From Eustoma russellianum (lineage: Eukaryota > Streptophyta > Magnoliopsida > Gentianales > Gentianaceae): a DNA stretch of 64,000 nucleotides. Position numbers and translations under genes: made by a program. The notes below the pieces were generated by a model that was not told the DNA's origin, did not search any database, and saw only the letters and a list, made by a program, of their open reading frames with translations. Below are positions 1 through 10,445 of the stretch, piece by piece; positions within the stretch are counted from its first letter, which is position 1, and the number at the start of each line of letters is the position of its first letter. The stretch is from the NCBI GenBank assembly GCA_036186865.1, contig AP025055.1, positions 3,720,943 through 3,784,942 of the forward strand, in the 5' to 3' direction.

Positions 1-421
1 AGACCTACTGCATCATAGGTCTTCTGCCCCAAGCAAACATCTTATCCGCTATCAGAGGCCAAGAGCGGAAAAAAACCAATAAAAGCCAGCCAACGCAAAC
101 CAGAAAGAAGATCCGAAAATCCATTCTTCATACACCTTGGAGCTAATACATTGAATCTTCTCCTCAGCCAACAACTGTGAGAATTTTCCAACTCCATATA
201 CTAAACTATATTCTCAGTGAGAAATGGCCCAAACTGACTTGAGCGTCGGAGGGTTTTACCCGGGGTCATCCCCCCAGGACCTCTGATCTCTGCTTCCTTG
301 TGCAGGACTTTCAGGAAGCTATTCCAGCTACCATCTTCAAATCGGTTAACTACTCTTCGAGTTAACTGACGACGTTCATTTGAGGTCATCTTAGATCCTT
401 GGTAAAGATCCGGCTTCATCA
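1..421 (+). repeat. 5' LTR, truncated by the window edge
   Basis: It is collinear with 6147-6567 and ends in CA at 420-421. Sequence after 421 (TTTGACACTAGAAG) no longer matches the right-hand copy. No standard tRNA primer-binding site is recognisable just downstream. Confidence 0.85.
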
Positions 422-509
422 TTTGACACTAGAAGAAGGGCCCTCAATTCCTTAAAACGGTTACTTAAAGCTTTCTTAATCTTGATCTTACCCAGCTATT
501 GAGAGAAAG

Positions 510-1240
510 ATGGATAAAAATGATGGAAAAGGGTCCAAGCAACCTATGAAATCTAAGAGAAGTCAGAGATCTTCTCAACAACAAACAGAACAGTGTTCTA
601 TGGAGCCAGGAGAATCCTCAACTCCCATAATTGCCTTCACGTATGAAGAGCATATGCGAGCCATAGGCTATGTGGCTCAAAACCTGGGTGTGTTCCAAGC
701 TGTGGTGAGGAAAATGAAGGGGAAAGCTTCCGCAGAAAGGTCCAGTGGGTCTCACTCCAGTAACTCTCACCCACAGGAACACCTGGAGTACTCTCCAACT
801 CGCCCTGGCTATCACCCCAGGCGACAGGCCGAATTTATGGCTAAGGTTGGGCATTCAGGAACAGGGCCTAGCCACCAGAGCTTAAAACACACTCAAAAAG
901 CATCTTTGCCATTCAAACATGGCAGAGAAGTTGACAATAAAGGCAAAGCTCCTCTACAGGAAAGGTGCTCTGTCAAGATTCGGTTAGGAGGCCGAGGGAA
1001 GGAAAGGAACTCTCTACTGGCTTTAAAAGTCCATATTCTTTCCTATATGAGGAAGAAGACCCTGGCAAGGGAACCTCAACCCCTAGCTGGGCCAATCCAC
1101 AAAAGAGACCACTGATTGTATTGCCTTTATCATCATGATATTGGACATGATACAGAAGATTGTAGGCAGCTTAGACAGTAAATTGGGCGTCTTATCGAGC
1201 TTGGTCACCTACAACGGTTTTACAATCTGAGGTCAAGGTT
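510..1240 (+). pseudogene. Degenerate gag of the Tat-like element
   Basis: An ATG at 510 opens a 201-codon frame ending in TGA at 1113-1115. The same frame continues past the stop and at once encodes a YCLYHHDIGHDTEDCRQLRQ stretch (about 1119-1178), the C/H-rich signature after the gag region in many plant Ty3/gypsy polyproteins. A TAA follows directly. The first part is polar, rich in Ser, Gln and Lys, with no clear conserved fold by eye. I read it as a decayed gag with at least two in-frame stops, not a cellular gene. The 5' LTR ends 88 bp upstream. The family call rests mainly on the short C/H motif. Confidence 0.65.
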
Positions 1241-1509
1241 GCACAACAGGCTGGACTTTGGCAGGTCCCCTCCGGATGAGAATTGCAAACCTGGGCCTCA
1301 TCACAGGTTGCTAAGGGATGAGGACTCAGATTCCGATGAAAAGGGGGTACGGGTTCCTGGACGAACAAGGCTGACTTGACAGCAAGAGTCTATGATTTAA
1401 ATGAATCAGGATTTATTGCCTCTTGCGTATATCCATAATTTTTCAGCTCGGCCTTGCATTATTAAAGGATCTATCCTTTGTTAAACTCCCGCATGGCCCT
1501 CAATATTTC

Positions 1510-2555
1510 ACATCAGCAGGACTGAGAAGGTTGAGCAGGACTCAACATTTGGGACAAGTTTCCCTATATTCTAACTCAGCATGACTGAGAAGGTTGAGCA
1601 AGACTCAACATGTGGGACAAGTTTCCCTATATTCTAACTCAGCAGGACTGAGAAGGTTGAGCAAGACTCAACATGTGGGACATGTTTCCCTATATTCTAA
1701 CTCAGCAGGACTGAGAAGGTTGAGCAGGACTCAACATTTATATTCTAACTCAGCATGACTGAGAAGGTTTAGCATAACTCAACATTTGGGACAGGTTTCC
1801 CTATATTCTAACTCAGCAGGACTGAGAATGTTGAGCAAGACTCAACATTTGTGACATGTTTCCCTATATTCTAACTCAACAGGACTGAGAAGGTTGAGAA
1901 TGACTCAACATGTGGGACAGGTTTCCCTATATTCTAACTCAGCAGGACTGAGAAGGTTGAGCAGGACTCAACATTTGTGATAGGTTCCCCTATATTCTAA
2001 CTCAGCAGGACTGAGAAGGTTGAGCAGGACTCAACATGTGGGACAAGTTTCCCTATATTCTAACTCAGCAGGACTGAGAAGGTTGAGCAGGACTCAACAT
2101 TTGGGACAGGTTTCCCTATATTCTAACTCAGCATGACTGAGAAGGTTGAGCAGGACTCAACATGTGGGACATGTTTCCCTATATTCTAACTCAGCAGGAC
2201 TGAGAATGTTGAGCAAGACTCAACATTTGTGACAGGTTTCCCTATATTCTAACTCAGCAGGACTGAGAAGGTTGAGAATGACTCAACATGTGGGACAGGT
2301 TTCCCTATATTCTAACTCAGCAGGACTGAGAAGGTTGAGCAGGACTCAACATGTGGGACAGGTTTCCCTATATTCTAACTCAGCAGGACTGAGAAGGTTG
2401 AGCAGGACTCAACATGTGGGACAGGTTTCCCTATATTCTAACTCAGCAGGACTGAGAAGGTTGAGCAGAACTCAACATTTGGGACAAGTTTCCCTATATT
2501 CTAACTCAGCAGGACTGAGAAGGTTGAACAGGACTCAACATGTGTGACAGGTTTC
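1510..2555. repeat. 63-bp minisatellite with paired hairpins, about 16 copies
   Basis: A 63-bp unit repeats head to tail about 16 times, with point changes and one shorter unit near 1740. Each unit contains TTGAGCAGGACTCAA and CTCAGCAGGACTGAG, two imperfectly related inverted repeats that could both fold with the same CAGGA loop. Because 63 is divisible by 3, parts of the array stay open as a 21-residue repeat (for example 2272-2547), but I do not regard that as a protein. The array lies between the gag remnant and the antisense gene, where Tat-type elements are known to carry tandem repeats. Confidence 0.92.
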
Positions 2556-3227
2556 CCTATATCCTACCTCAACAAGAGTTAGATGACCGAGTGGGACTCG
2601 ATTCAACGACGTTCATGACAAAGCCAACATATGACTCATCCATTTTGCCTAAATAGATCAAGTAGCATGTTTACTTTATCAAAAATCTATTATGGATGAC
2701 AAAATTAAAGCATGGTAGAGCTGCAGTTCAGTCAAGCAGTATAACATTTTTTGGCAGAGCCGCAGGTCGAGGCTGAAGCTCAATACTTGTGGAAAAGTCC
2801 AACGTAAAAGCGACTAAAAAGCTCTTTGGCAGAGCCAAAGACAAAGAGTTGCTACGAAGAATAGTTTAAAAACTTTGGCAGGGCTGAAGTATAAGACAAA
2901 TACTTGTACAGATTATGAAGATAAACCAAGAAAAGTCTTACAAGCACGAAACAAAATCAAGAAAATAATAGTAAGCCGAAGGGCACAAGTTGAAGAAAGT
3001 GAAACTTTCATTAAAGAATTTATCTATTACAACTACAAGAAAATAGGAAAAGTACAAAAGATCCTATTCTACTCTTCATCGTCCTTATCATCTCTGAGAT
3101 CAGCCCCACTTTGAAATTGCGCTATCTGGTTCTCCAGTAAGCTTCCAGCCTCGGGGTTGTAAAGTTCAGCAATTTGAGGATGATTTTTGTCCAGGTTTGG
3201 GCAGACCTCAGAGCAAGTATCGATTGC
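2556..3227. other. Internal region of the Tat-like element without a supported gene
   Basis: This stretch has several short TTTGGCAGAGC-like direct repeats (about 2750-2885) and otherwise no conserved coding signal. It probably includes the 3' untranslated end of the antisense gene that stops at 3228. Confidence 0.5.
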
Positions 3228-5307
3228 CTAAGTCTGTCCAACAGCAATTGCTGAACCTTGAATCTTCAAGAAGTTACCAGTAAAGAACTCGGACTGCATA
3301 AACTCAGCAATGGCAGCTTTCTTGATCTCCTCGGCCTGAAGTTCGAATTGATGGAGGAGATCAGCTTTGCTTTTCCGTTCTGCTTCCAATTGTTGATTCA
3401 GTTCAGCCTTGCTATTGGACAGCTCTTGCTCAAAAGTGCCAAGCTCCTTTTGGTAAAACTCCAGCTCAGCTTGGGCCTTAGAAGATACTAACTCGACGTT
3501 AGCTAAGGTTTCATTCAGCTCATACACTTGAGAATTGCGGCCAACTTGGCATTAGAATCTTGTTTCCCTGCTCGAAGTTTGGAATTTTCTTCAGTAAGAA
3601 TGGCCACTTCAGATTTTAGGCTGTTCGCTTGAGCTTCCAGCTGGTTCAACCTCAAATTGTTGGGTCTTGCCGCCTCTGCCAACCCGTCATAGGCATTTCT
3701 GAGGTTGGCATTGATCTCAGAGAGTTGGGAAAATTTGGCACGCAGTTCTTCAGCCCGTTTGAGAATGTTATACTCTTGAACTCGAAACTGCAGAAATAAG
3801 TTTGGTTAGAAAAAGCATAAGTGATCAAGCTAAAAGAGATGGAAAATATCAGAAAATCTTACCATGGCCATATTCATTACAAATGAGTTCATGGCAGAAT
3901 CCCAGTCCATACTGCCATAAAGTTGCCAATTGTGAGGTAACACTGACATCTCAGTCACTTTCCTAGCCACACTAGGATTTGCAGCAGTGTCAGCAAAAGA
4001 AAACTGCAACATCCTGGTACCTCGGCGATTCCACAGGGAAGACTCTTCCTCCGGCTTGTTTACTCCGGAAGTCTCTCCTAAGAGCTCAAAAGAAGGAACA
4101 GCCTCATCAGAAATCCACCTTGGTGGAGGCATAACTTCCTCCTCGGCAACTAGAGAGGAAGGAATAAAAATGGGGGCATCAATTCCCCCACTCCTATCAT
4201 CTGGCTGAGCTGAAGCTGGGGCAAGGACTTGAGCTTCAGACTGAATAGGATTATCAAGAGTTCCGGCTGAAGAGAAAAAAGGTCAAGTGATTAAATGAAA
4301 ACAATATATGCTCAAGACCAACGTAGGACAAAAATCCTACCTGGAACTTTGGTCTCGGAAGTTATCTGCACTTCGGACGAAGTACTGACAGAGGCCTACC
4401 CGGAAGAGGAAGGTTGTCCTTCGGTCCTCTTCTTCTTTTTGGGGACCAAATTCTTCAGCCTTGCAAGGGTTTCGGACACCATGATTCCTGCAGAATTCAA
4501 TGAACAAATCAGTCAAAAACGCAACATCAGAACCAGACAGAGATGTTCAAAAGGCTACTACGTACCCCGAACTATTCTTAAAGCAATAGGGACGAGGGGC
4601 CAAAAATTATGTTCTGGCCACAAGTGTTCCAGGTCGGCAACCTTCACAACCGACCTGTCCACTTTTTTCCAATCCATGGCAAAGGGCAAGTGTAACAGTT
4701 GGGAGGCTTCATTACAAGATTGCTCGCTTGGTCTCCTGTTATTTGCGCTGCCAGATTTCCAAGGGGTTCCTTCGGGTAATCCAATAGCCTTAACAAAAAA
4801 GAAACGTCCCATCGAATCTTCAGTGGAAGGGGGAAGGTTTAAGACATGGAGTTTTTCACTATTTTGATGCCTCCTGACAAAATAGTACCAACTACCCTTC
4901 TGCTCACACACAAATATTCCCCTAAAGACTGCAAGTGAAAAGGCTTTCTCAGCAGCTCTCAGGTAGAGCAGGTAACTGAGGATAACCTTAAGGCCATTAG
5001 GCATCAGTTGGGGAAGCCTAAGTCTGTAAGAATACAGGATTTGGAATAAAGGAGCTGGAATGGGAAGATTGAAACTGGACTTAAAGTATTCCTCATAAAC
5101 TGCCTCATACCTTACTGGGGGGTCATAAGCAGTCTGATGTGGCAGGGGAAGAATAGGGGCAAAGGTGCTCCTATCAACGTTATAATGTTGACATAATTCA
5201 AGGAGGTCAGGGGCTTCCAAGGTGCACATTGAGTTTTGCACCGTTGAAGAGGGCACCATGGATTCTGGGGCAACCACAGAAGAAGAAGAGAAAATAACGG
5301 AATCCAT
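3228..5307 (-). pseudogene. Broken four-exon antisense gene of the Tat-like element (Transposase_28-like plus coiled coil)
   Basis: Reading the minus strand, four blocks join with canonical splice sites and keeping frame: exon 1 5307-4566 (ATG at 5307), exon 2 4487-4341, exon 3 4266-3863, exon 4 3787-3228. The donors read GTACGT, GTAGGA and GTAAGA; all acceptors are AG. Exon 1 resembles the plant 'putative gypsy type transposon' domain (Pfam Transposase_28): a YEEYFKSSFNLPIPAP block, then LRLPQLMPNGLKVILSYL, then a WYYFVRR stretch. Exon 4 is a long Glu/Lys/Leu coiled coil. A TAG interrupts exon 2 and a frameshift near 3530 interrupts exon 4, so this copy is dead. Extra antisense ORFs are typical of the Tat lineage; the function of their product is unknown. 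Confidence 0.72.
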
Positions 5308-5730
5308 GGAAGAAAAGAGGATGAAGAAATGCTTACAGAGAGATTGAAGGGCTGAGCTGAAAGGAAAGGCGCCGGGATAAGGACGAAGAGAGGCTTCGAA
5401 AATGAAGATAAAGAACCAGAAGGCAGAATGAGCAACGTGCAGAATAGAAGAAGAAGAAAAGAAAGAATTAGGGCAACGACCCCTATTTATAAGAAAGAAA
5501 GGCAAAAGTTGCAGCTTTTCTTTTGAAATTCGAAAAGGCGACGGTTCAAGTATTTTCTCCCTCGGGAACTGAAACTGCCGAAAAGATAATGATGAGGCGT
5601 TGGAATTGACGCTTACGTTAAAAGCGGGAATTACGATGCTGCTAAGAGGATAACTGACCAATTAATGAAGACACGTCAATGACTCTTCAGAATAGATTAG
5701 TCCGCCCTCACAGGTCAGCTCGGCCGCACA

Positions 5731-5745
5731 AAATCTGGGGGTAAA
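5731..5745 (+). other. Polypurine tract of the Tat-like element
   Basis: AAATCTGGGGGTAA lies immediately before the TGATAAACC that starts the 3' LTR. The form and position fit a plus-strand primer of a plant gypsy element read on the plus strand. Confidence 0.7.
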
Positions 5746-6567
5746 TGATAAACCAGAATTAATTGTCTGTTAGTCAATGGTATAACTCCTGTAGTTCAGC
5801 ATCCAAGTATTGCTGTTCAGCCGTGATTGCACTTCGGCTGTGCCCTATGACATCCCTTTTACTATCGAAGAATAGGCCAAGGATCGCACTTCGGCACCTA
5901 ACTTCAACCTCAGCTTCAGCCTGAGTGTTACGTTCGAGAACACTTCGGCCAGATTCAACATTGCACTTCGGCAAAGCCTGTTTCTACACTTCGGCAAAGG
6001 AATCAAGCACAACATTACATCATGGAACCATCAGACAGAAGTGCAGCTCAAAGGAAGAGTATACGTTTGGCTATCCAGTCTGTGCACGTCAAAATCATTT
6101 CAGCCGACCTACTAGTCACATCAGCCGGTCTACCGGTCATGTCAGCAGACCTGCTGCATCATAGGTCTTCTGTCCCAAGCAAACATCTTATCCGCTATCA
6201 GAGGCCAAGGGCGGGAAAAAACCAATAAAAGCCAGCCAACGCAAACCAGCAAGAAGATCCGAAAATCCATTCTTCATACACCTTGGAGCTAATACATTGA
6301 ATCTTCTCCTCAGCCAACAATTGTGAGAATTTTCCAACTCCATACACTAAACTATATTCTCAGTGAGAAATGGCCCAAACTGACTTGAGCGTCGGAGGGT
6401 TTTACCCGGGGTCATTCTCCCGGGACCTCTGATATCTGCTTCCTTGTGCAGGACTTTCAGGAAGCTATTCCAGCTATCATCTTCAAATCGGTTAACTACT
6501 CTTCGAGTTAACTGACGACGTTCATTTGAGGTCATCTTAGACCCTTGGTGAAGATCCGGCTTCATCA
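5746..6567 (+). repeat. 3' LTR of the Tat-like element
   Basis: About 822 bp, beginning TGATAAACC after the polypurine tract and ending TTCATCA. Its last 421 bp correspond base for base in length to the window start. TG and CA termini fit an LTR. Confidence 0.85.
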
Positions 6568-6595
6568 TACGCAAGCAAAGAAGAGAAGAGTAGGA

Positions 6596-6597
<2 letters not shown>

Positions 6598-6671
<74 letters not shown>
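6598..6671. repeat. (AC)n(AT)n compound microsatellite
   Basis: About 33 bp of alternating CA followed by about 41 bp of alternating TA, some 30 bp beyond the 3' LTR. Confidence 0.97.
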
Positions 6672-6674
<3 letters not shown>

Positions 6675-8022
6675 TGTGTGTATATGTATCATCAAGAGAC
6701 ATTCAAGAGGTATGGAAGAATGAAATACTAGACGTTTTGATACTCTGTACTCGAAGACAAAATTTGGTGACTTGAGCGTCGTGTCGTGGAGTTTTTGTTC
6801 AAGAAATAATTCGTGTCCTCTAACATTTGTTATTTTTATGTGTTATAATTTTTTATTGGGATTCAATGAAATCTTTGGCAGAATCCAGTTTCGTCAAACA
6901 AGATTTCAGAAATTTGAATTACGTGTAAGAGGAGAAGTCTCTGATCTTCTTGTTTGATTTGAGACTAAGAAGTTTTACAAGATTACTATCTCTACAAAAA
7001 ACAAAAAAAGAAAAAAAAAGAACAACGTTTGTTTTCTGTCACGGGTTTAGATTGGGGAGATTAAAGGTGAGGTTAAAGATGATACATTCAATCACGCGTC
7101 GTCCTATGTAAAAAAACATTTTATTTTAAAAAAAAGAGTAGCATCCCTTTATTTTAAAAACTATTTTTTTATACATGACGATACGTGATTGAAAAATTCA
7201 TATTTTATCGATCCTTTAGCTTCTCTAGATTTGAATCCTCCTGTCACAAGGTATTAGCACCATGTTTTGTTTCGCAGAAAAGAATGCATTTTGTATTTTG
7301 TTTTTCTTTCTATTACTTGAAGTATCCTTGCTCATCATTATTTAAAATATAAATCAAATATGAAACTAGTTACAAAACTTGTGGAAAAACTGAGAACATA
7401 TCAAGTTTAAGAGAAAGTCATTATTACACTGGTAAGCAGTAATTGATTTTTCAGACCGGTAACCCTCTAACAACACATACTTATTATATTCTAACGACAT
7501 TAAAAACTATCGATATGGTCTATCGGTCACCCTTTAACAATTACTTAACCAAGAATAACGAAAAGATACAAATGGATAGTGACGCCTTTTTAAATTTCTT
7601 TTGCAACACCGGCCTCATCAGCTATCCATAGTCAAATTAATATCAATTGCGTAAGACCTAAGTTAACTGGTTGTATATTATTTTATTATTATTTTCATGT
7701 TGAACAAGAGGTATCATATTCCATCTTAGTATAGTTAGCATTTTTAAGGTTTTGTCTTATATGATTCAAGAGATAGCTCTTACTGCATTCCACTAATATA
7801 GCATATCTTAGAGGGTTTTGTGTTATTTTTTCCCCACAATATTATAAGAAGATGTTCGGTGTCCAAATGGCATTGGCAAACACTAAATCAAAGTTTTTGA
7901 AGCTTTATTTATTCTCCGTTATTAAAAATTATTAACCCATTTCTATATTAGCTATTTACAACAACAACATTACTCATTGTCTTACAGGGTGCCGTCTATG
8001 GTAAGTATACAGGGGTCGGATA
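6672..8022. other. AT-rich spacer
   Basis: I see only short open frames without recognisable conservation, plus A and T tracts. It ends at the ATA (8020-8022) that forms the left target duplication of the CACTA element. Confidence 0.6.
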
Positions 8023-8034
8023 CACCACAAAAAG
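8023..8034 (+). repeat. Left terminal inverted repeat of the CACTA element
   Basis: CACCACAAAAAG, matching the reverse complement of 18359-18374 with a length difference in the C/A run. Confidence 0.9.
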
Positions 8035-8039
8035 AATTT

Positions 8040-8460
8040 CGTTTACCGACGCAAAATTCACCGACGAACCATGGTTCGTCGGTGTTGCGTAGGTAATTTG
8101 CGACGCATTTGCGATACACTTGTTTTCGTCGTTAATTGCGACGAAAATACGATGAAAGGCATTGTCGCTAGCAGAAAAGTAGTCAGATTAAAACGTTCGT
8201 CGGTGTTTTGTCGGTGGTGCGTCGCTATTCTGGTATGTTTTATTCGTCGCTATGTAGTTTGTAGCCTTACGTCGCTATATCGTAGCTATTTTGTCGCTAA
8301 AATTCCAGAACAATGATAAAATAAATTCGTCGTGAGTAGGTTCTTGGCGTTGTGTATCGTCGGTTTTTTTGTCGATGAAACCCGCATGTCGCAAACGTTT
8401 TGTTTTACTTTTCGTTCATATTCCGATTTGTCATTGTGTCGTCGCAGATTCGTCGAGGAT
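8040..8460. promoter_or_regulatory. Left subterminal repeat array (CGTCGGTG / TTCGTCGCTA motifs)
   Basis: Many copies of TTCGTCG, CGTCGCTA and CGTCGGTG occur in this stretch. In En/Spm such subterminal motifs are the binding sites of the TNPA protein. The same words in the other orientation occur at the right end (17965-18358). Binding here is inferred. Confidence 0.8.
8059..8084. promoter_or_regulatory. 26-bp perfect palindrome in the left subterminal region
   Basis: The half-site CACCGACGAACCA is followed directly by its exact reverse complement, centred on CCATGG. It lies 24 bp inside the left terminal repeat and contains two head-on copies of the subterminal motif. Confidence 0.9.
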
Positions 8461-8595
8461 TAAACACGTGTAATAATTAAGGAAAAAGAAAGCAGTGATT
8501 GGAAAAAATTTTTATTAATTTAATAATAAAAATTTTACATTATGAAACAAAAAATTAAAAAAATGAAATCTAAAAGAGAGGCGCAGAGAGGCCGT

Positions 8596-8928
8596 TCACT
8601 CTTCGTCATCGGAAGAAAGAGTGGCTGCCACATTATCTGCGAACGCTCTGAGGAGGCGCTTCAGTTTGGAATATCTGAATTTCAACTTCCGCAGCCTTCT
8701 AGTCATGCTGTGCAGTTGTCTCGACTGCTGTTGCATGTTTGCTATCAGCATACGGTAGTCGATATCCTGTTCCGGCGTTTGTTCTTGAGCATCCTCTCGT
8801 GGTAGTGGGCCATACACAGATACGGAACCCTCCCGCTCAACCGATGGTGGTTGGGGAGGAGGCCCTTGTGGCGGGACACTGTTTGCCCCTCCACCACGCC
8901 TTGGGGTTCTTCTAAAACGACGCGGCAT
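8596..8928 (-). CDS. Small antisense CACTA-borne protein A (basic N-terminus, coiled coil, SDDEE tail)
   Basis: ATG at 8928; 110 residues. The N-terminus is very basic (MPRRFRRTPRR), followed by a Pro/Gln-rich linker, a helical Gln/Arg/Leu stretch likely to form a coiled coil (about residues 58-98), and an acidic end (SSDDEE). The last 30 residues align with protein B (9745-10053): RLL[RK]A, then VA and TL, then SDDE. The flanking non-coding DNA is also related, so the two genes arose by duplication. A TATA-like TATTTATA lies about 60 bp upstream on the minus strand (8984-8993), with motif arrays behind it. I do not recognise a family. A DNA-binding regulator of the element is a guess from charge pattern and setting. 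Confidence 0.6.
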   Translation of the reverse strand: MPRRFRRTPRRGGGANSVPPQGPPPQPPSVEREGSVSVYGPLPREDAQEQTPEQDIDYRMLIANMQQQSRQLHSMTRRLRKLKFRYSKLKRLLRAFADNVAATLSSDDEE

Positions 8929-8994
8929 ATTTTGATATTTTATAAATTTGTATGTGTGTATATATATGTGCGGATGTTTGGGGTATAAATAGGT

Positions 8995-9400
8995 AATTTT
9001 AGCGACAGTATAGCGACGAACTTGCGACGCATTGTTAACGGTCAAACTGGGAATATGTGCAGGTGTGACGATTCGTGCGAATTAGAGACGCATTAGCGAC
9101 GAATTAGCGACGAACTTTGTGCGGGCAGGACGGTTTGTCCGAGTTAGCGACACACTTAGCGACGAATTAGCGACGTAAACACGTTCTAATGAACGGACAC
9201 AGCTTAGCGACGCCATAGCGACGCAACATGAAATAAGTGTGACGGTTCGTTTGAGTTAGCGACACACTTAGCGACGAATTAGCGACGCAACATGAAATAG
9301 GTGTGACGGTTCGTTTGAGTTAGCGACACACTTAGCGATGAATTAGCGTCAATGGGGTGAAATAACGAGGATGCGTCGCTAGGGCGTCGGTAAAGCGTCG
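8995..9400. promoter_or_regulatory. Internal array of GCGACGAATTAGCGACG motifs upstream of protein A
   Basis: TTAGCGACGAATTAGCGACG-type words repeat densely. Within 9130-9350 a unit of roughly 65-70 bp containing GTTAGCGACACACTTAGCGA recurs three to four times. The array sits just upstream of the protein A gene, not at the transposon end, so it may serve as its promoter or operator. Confidence 0.75.
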
Positions 9401-9744
9401 CTAATTTCCAATAAATTCGCTCAGTCGTCAAGTTTTGCTGATAATATGTTCTCGTCTCATCGTTGTATTAAGTTTCGTCGATATGTTTAGTAGGTTCTCG
9501 TCTTAGTATTAAGTTTCGTCGGTATATAGTTGATGTTTAGTCGGTCAATTTGAGACGAGCCACATTTCTTTTGTATTTTAGCGTCGTCAAAATTCGTGAG
9601 AAATTAAACACGTGTTTAAATTAAGAAAACGAAAGCGATGATTAGAAAAATAAAACTTCATTAATATAAAATTATAAATTACAAAATATACTAGGACAAT
9701 AATGGAAAAACTAATCTAAATGAATAACGGAGAGGAGCCATTCA
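9401..9744. other. Spacer duplicated with 8320-8595
   Basis: TCGTCG-type words, then AAACACGTGTTTAAATTAAG and an AT-rich stretch before the stop codon of protein B. The same order, with AAACACGTGTAATAATTAAG at about 8462, precedes protein A. This shows that the duplicated unit includes 3' flanking DNA. Confidence 0.65.
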
Positions 9745-10053
9745 CTATTCGTCATCCGAACAGAGAGTAGCAACACTCTCTGCGCACGCCTTCAGGAGGC
9801 GTCTCAGCTGTGCAGCTTTGGATTTAATCCGCATCTGCCTTGTGTCCAGGTATTGGAGACGCTCATCCTGGTACATAATATGCTCCCTCAGGTCATCCAC
9901 TGTTTTCCGAAGTTCTTGTATTTCTTTATGGAGATCGCCAATTTGGGGTGATTCTTGTGGTGGAGGAACCGCTGAAGAAGAGGGTTGTTGAATAGGCCGT
10001 CTTGCCGCTGAATGGCAACTACCACGTCGCGCTTGCGCTTTAGTACGAACCAT
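9745..10053 (-). CDS. Small antisense CACTA-borne protein B (paralogue of A)
   Basis: ATG at 10053; 102 residues. It starts basic (MVRTKAQARRG), continues with a Ser/Pro/Gln-rich stretch, then a clear heptad-type helix (about residues 38-90, with LHKEIQELRKTVDDLREHI), and ends CSDDE. The C-terminal 24 residues match protein A closely, while the N-terminal halves keep only overall composition. This pattern suggests selection on the C-terminal part after duplication. It is transcribed away from the transposase gene, and the 580-bp interval between the two start codons holds a TATA box and a motif array, as in a two-way promoter. No family recognised. Confidence 0.6.
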   Translation of the reverse strand: MVRTKAQARRGSCHSAARRPIQQPSSSAVPPPQESPQIGDLHKEIQELRKTVDDLREHIMYQDERLQYLDTRQMRIKSKAAQLRRLLKACAESVATLCSDDE

Positions 10054-10121
10054 ATTTGGGTCTTTTTTTATGATTATAAAGGAGCTTGTTTTCTATGTAG
10101 TTGGGGGCACGGTCCATCCTG

Positions 10122-10129
10122 TTTATATA
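10122..10129 (-). promoter_or_regulatory. TATA box for protein B
   Basis: TATATAAAC on the minus strand, about 70 bp upstream of the ATG at 10053 and directly next to the motif array that starts near 10136. Confidence 0.5.
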
Positions 10130-10135
10130 GGGAAT

Positions 10136-10445
10136 TCAGCGACGACATAGCGACGAAAATGCGACGTACATGCATCGAAAGTGTAACAGTCGGGCTGTGC
10201 CGAATAGCGACGACGTAGCGACGAATTCAGCGACGAAACACATCGGTCTTCCGAATAGCGACGACGTAGCGACGAATTCAGCGACGCAAGACATCGGTGT
10301 TTGTGTTTGTTTCCGGGATTTGTGTTTGTTGGTCGTCGTTAAGTCGTCGCGTTGTCGTCGGTATTTGTGTTTGTTTGTTGCCGGGATTCGTGTCTCGTGG
10401 TCGTCGCTGGGCGTCGCTATATCGTCGCTAATACGTCGGTAATAT
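10136..10445. promoter_or_regulatory. Motif array between protein B and the transposase gene
   Basis: GCGACGA words at the left and CGTCGCTA/CGTCGTCG words at the right, so the orientation flips inside the array. A 51-bp unit with AGCGACGACGTAGCGACGAA repeats twice (about 10200-10300). It lies between divergent genes and probably regulates both. Confidence 0.7.

Larger units (their letters stand above)
1..6567 (+). mobile_element. Tat-like Ty3/gypsy element lacking pol (left end cut by window)
   Basis: The first 421 bases match 6147-6567 without net length change, so they are the two LTRs of one element. Between them lie a gag remnant (510 to about 1240), a 63-bp minisatellite (about 1510-2555), a broken spliced gene on the opposite strand (3228-5307) and a polypurine tract (5731-5745). 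I see no protease, reverse transcriptase, RNase H or integrase, so this is a non-autonomous derivative. Tat-lineage gypsy elements are known to carry extra ORFs and tandem arrays in this position, which supports the lineage call. By eye the LTR copies differ at about 15 of 421 positions. The target duplication cannot be checked because the left end is outside the window. Confidence 0.8.

Noticed and set aside
2272..2547. Open frame encoding a 21-residue repeat
   Set aside because: It is the 63-bp minisatellite read in one frame, and it starts with a non-ATG codon. No conservation independent of the DNA repeat.
1510..2555. CRISPR-like direct repeats
   Set aside because: There are no unique spacers, the units are contiguous and the genome is a plant. 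It is a minisatellite.
6772..6957. 61-codon frame in the spacer before the CACTA element
   Set aside because: No ATG at a plausible start, no recognisable domain and AT-rich surroundings.
7983..8022. Left half of the segment homologous to 58270-58480, before the CACTA insertion
   Set aside because: I looked for similarity to sequence upstream of 58270 and saw only weak, chance-level matches.
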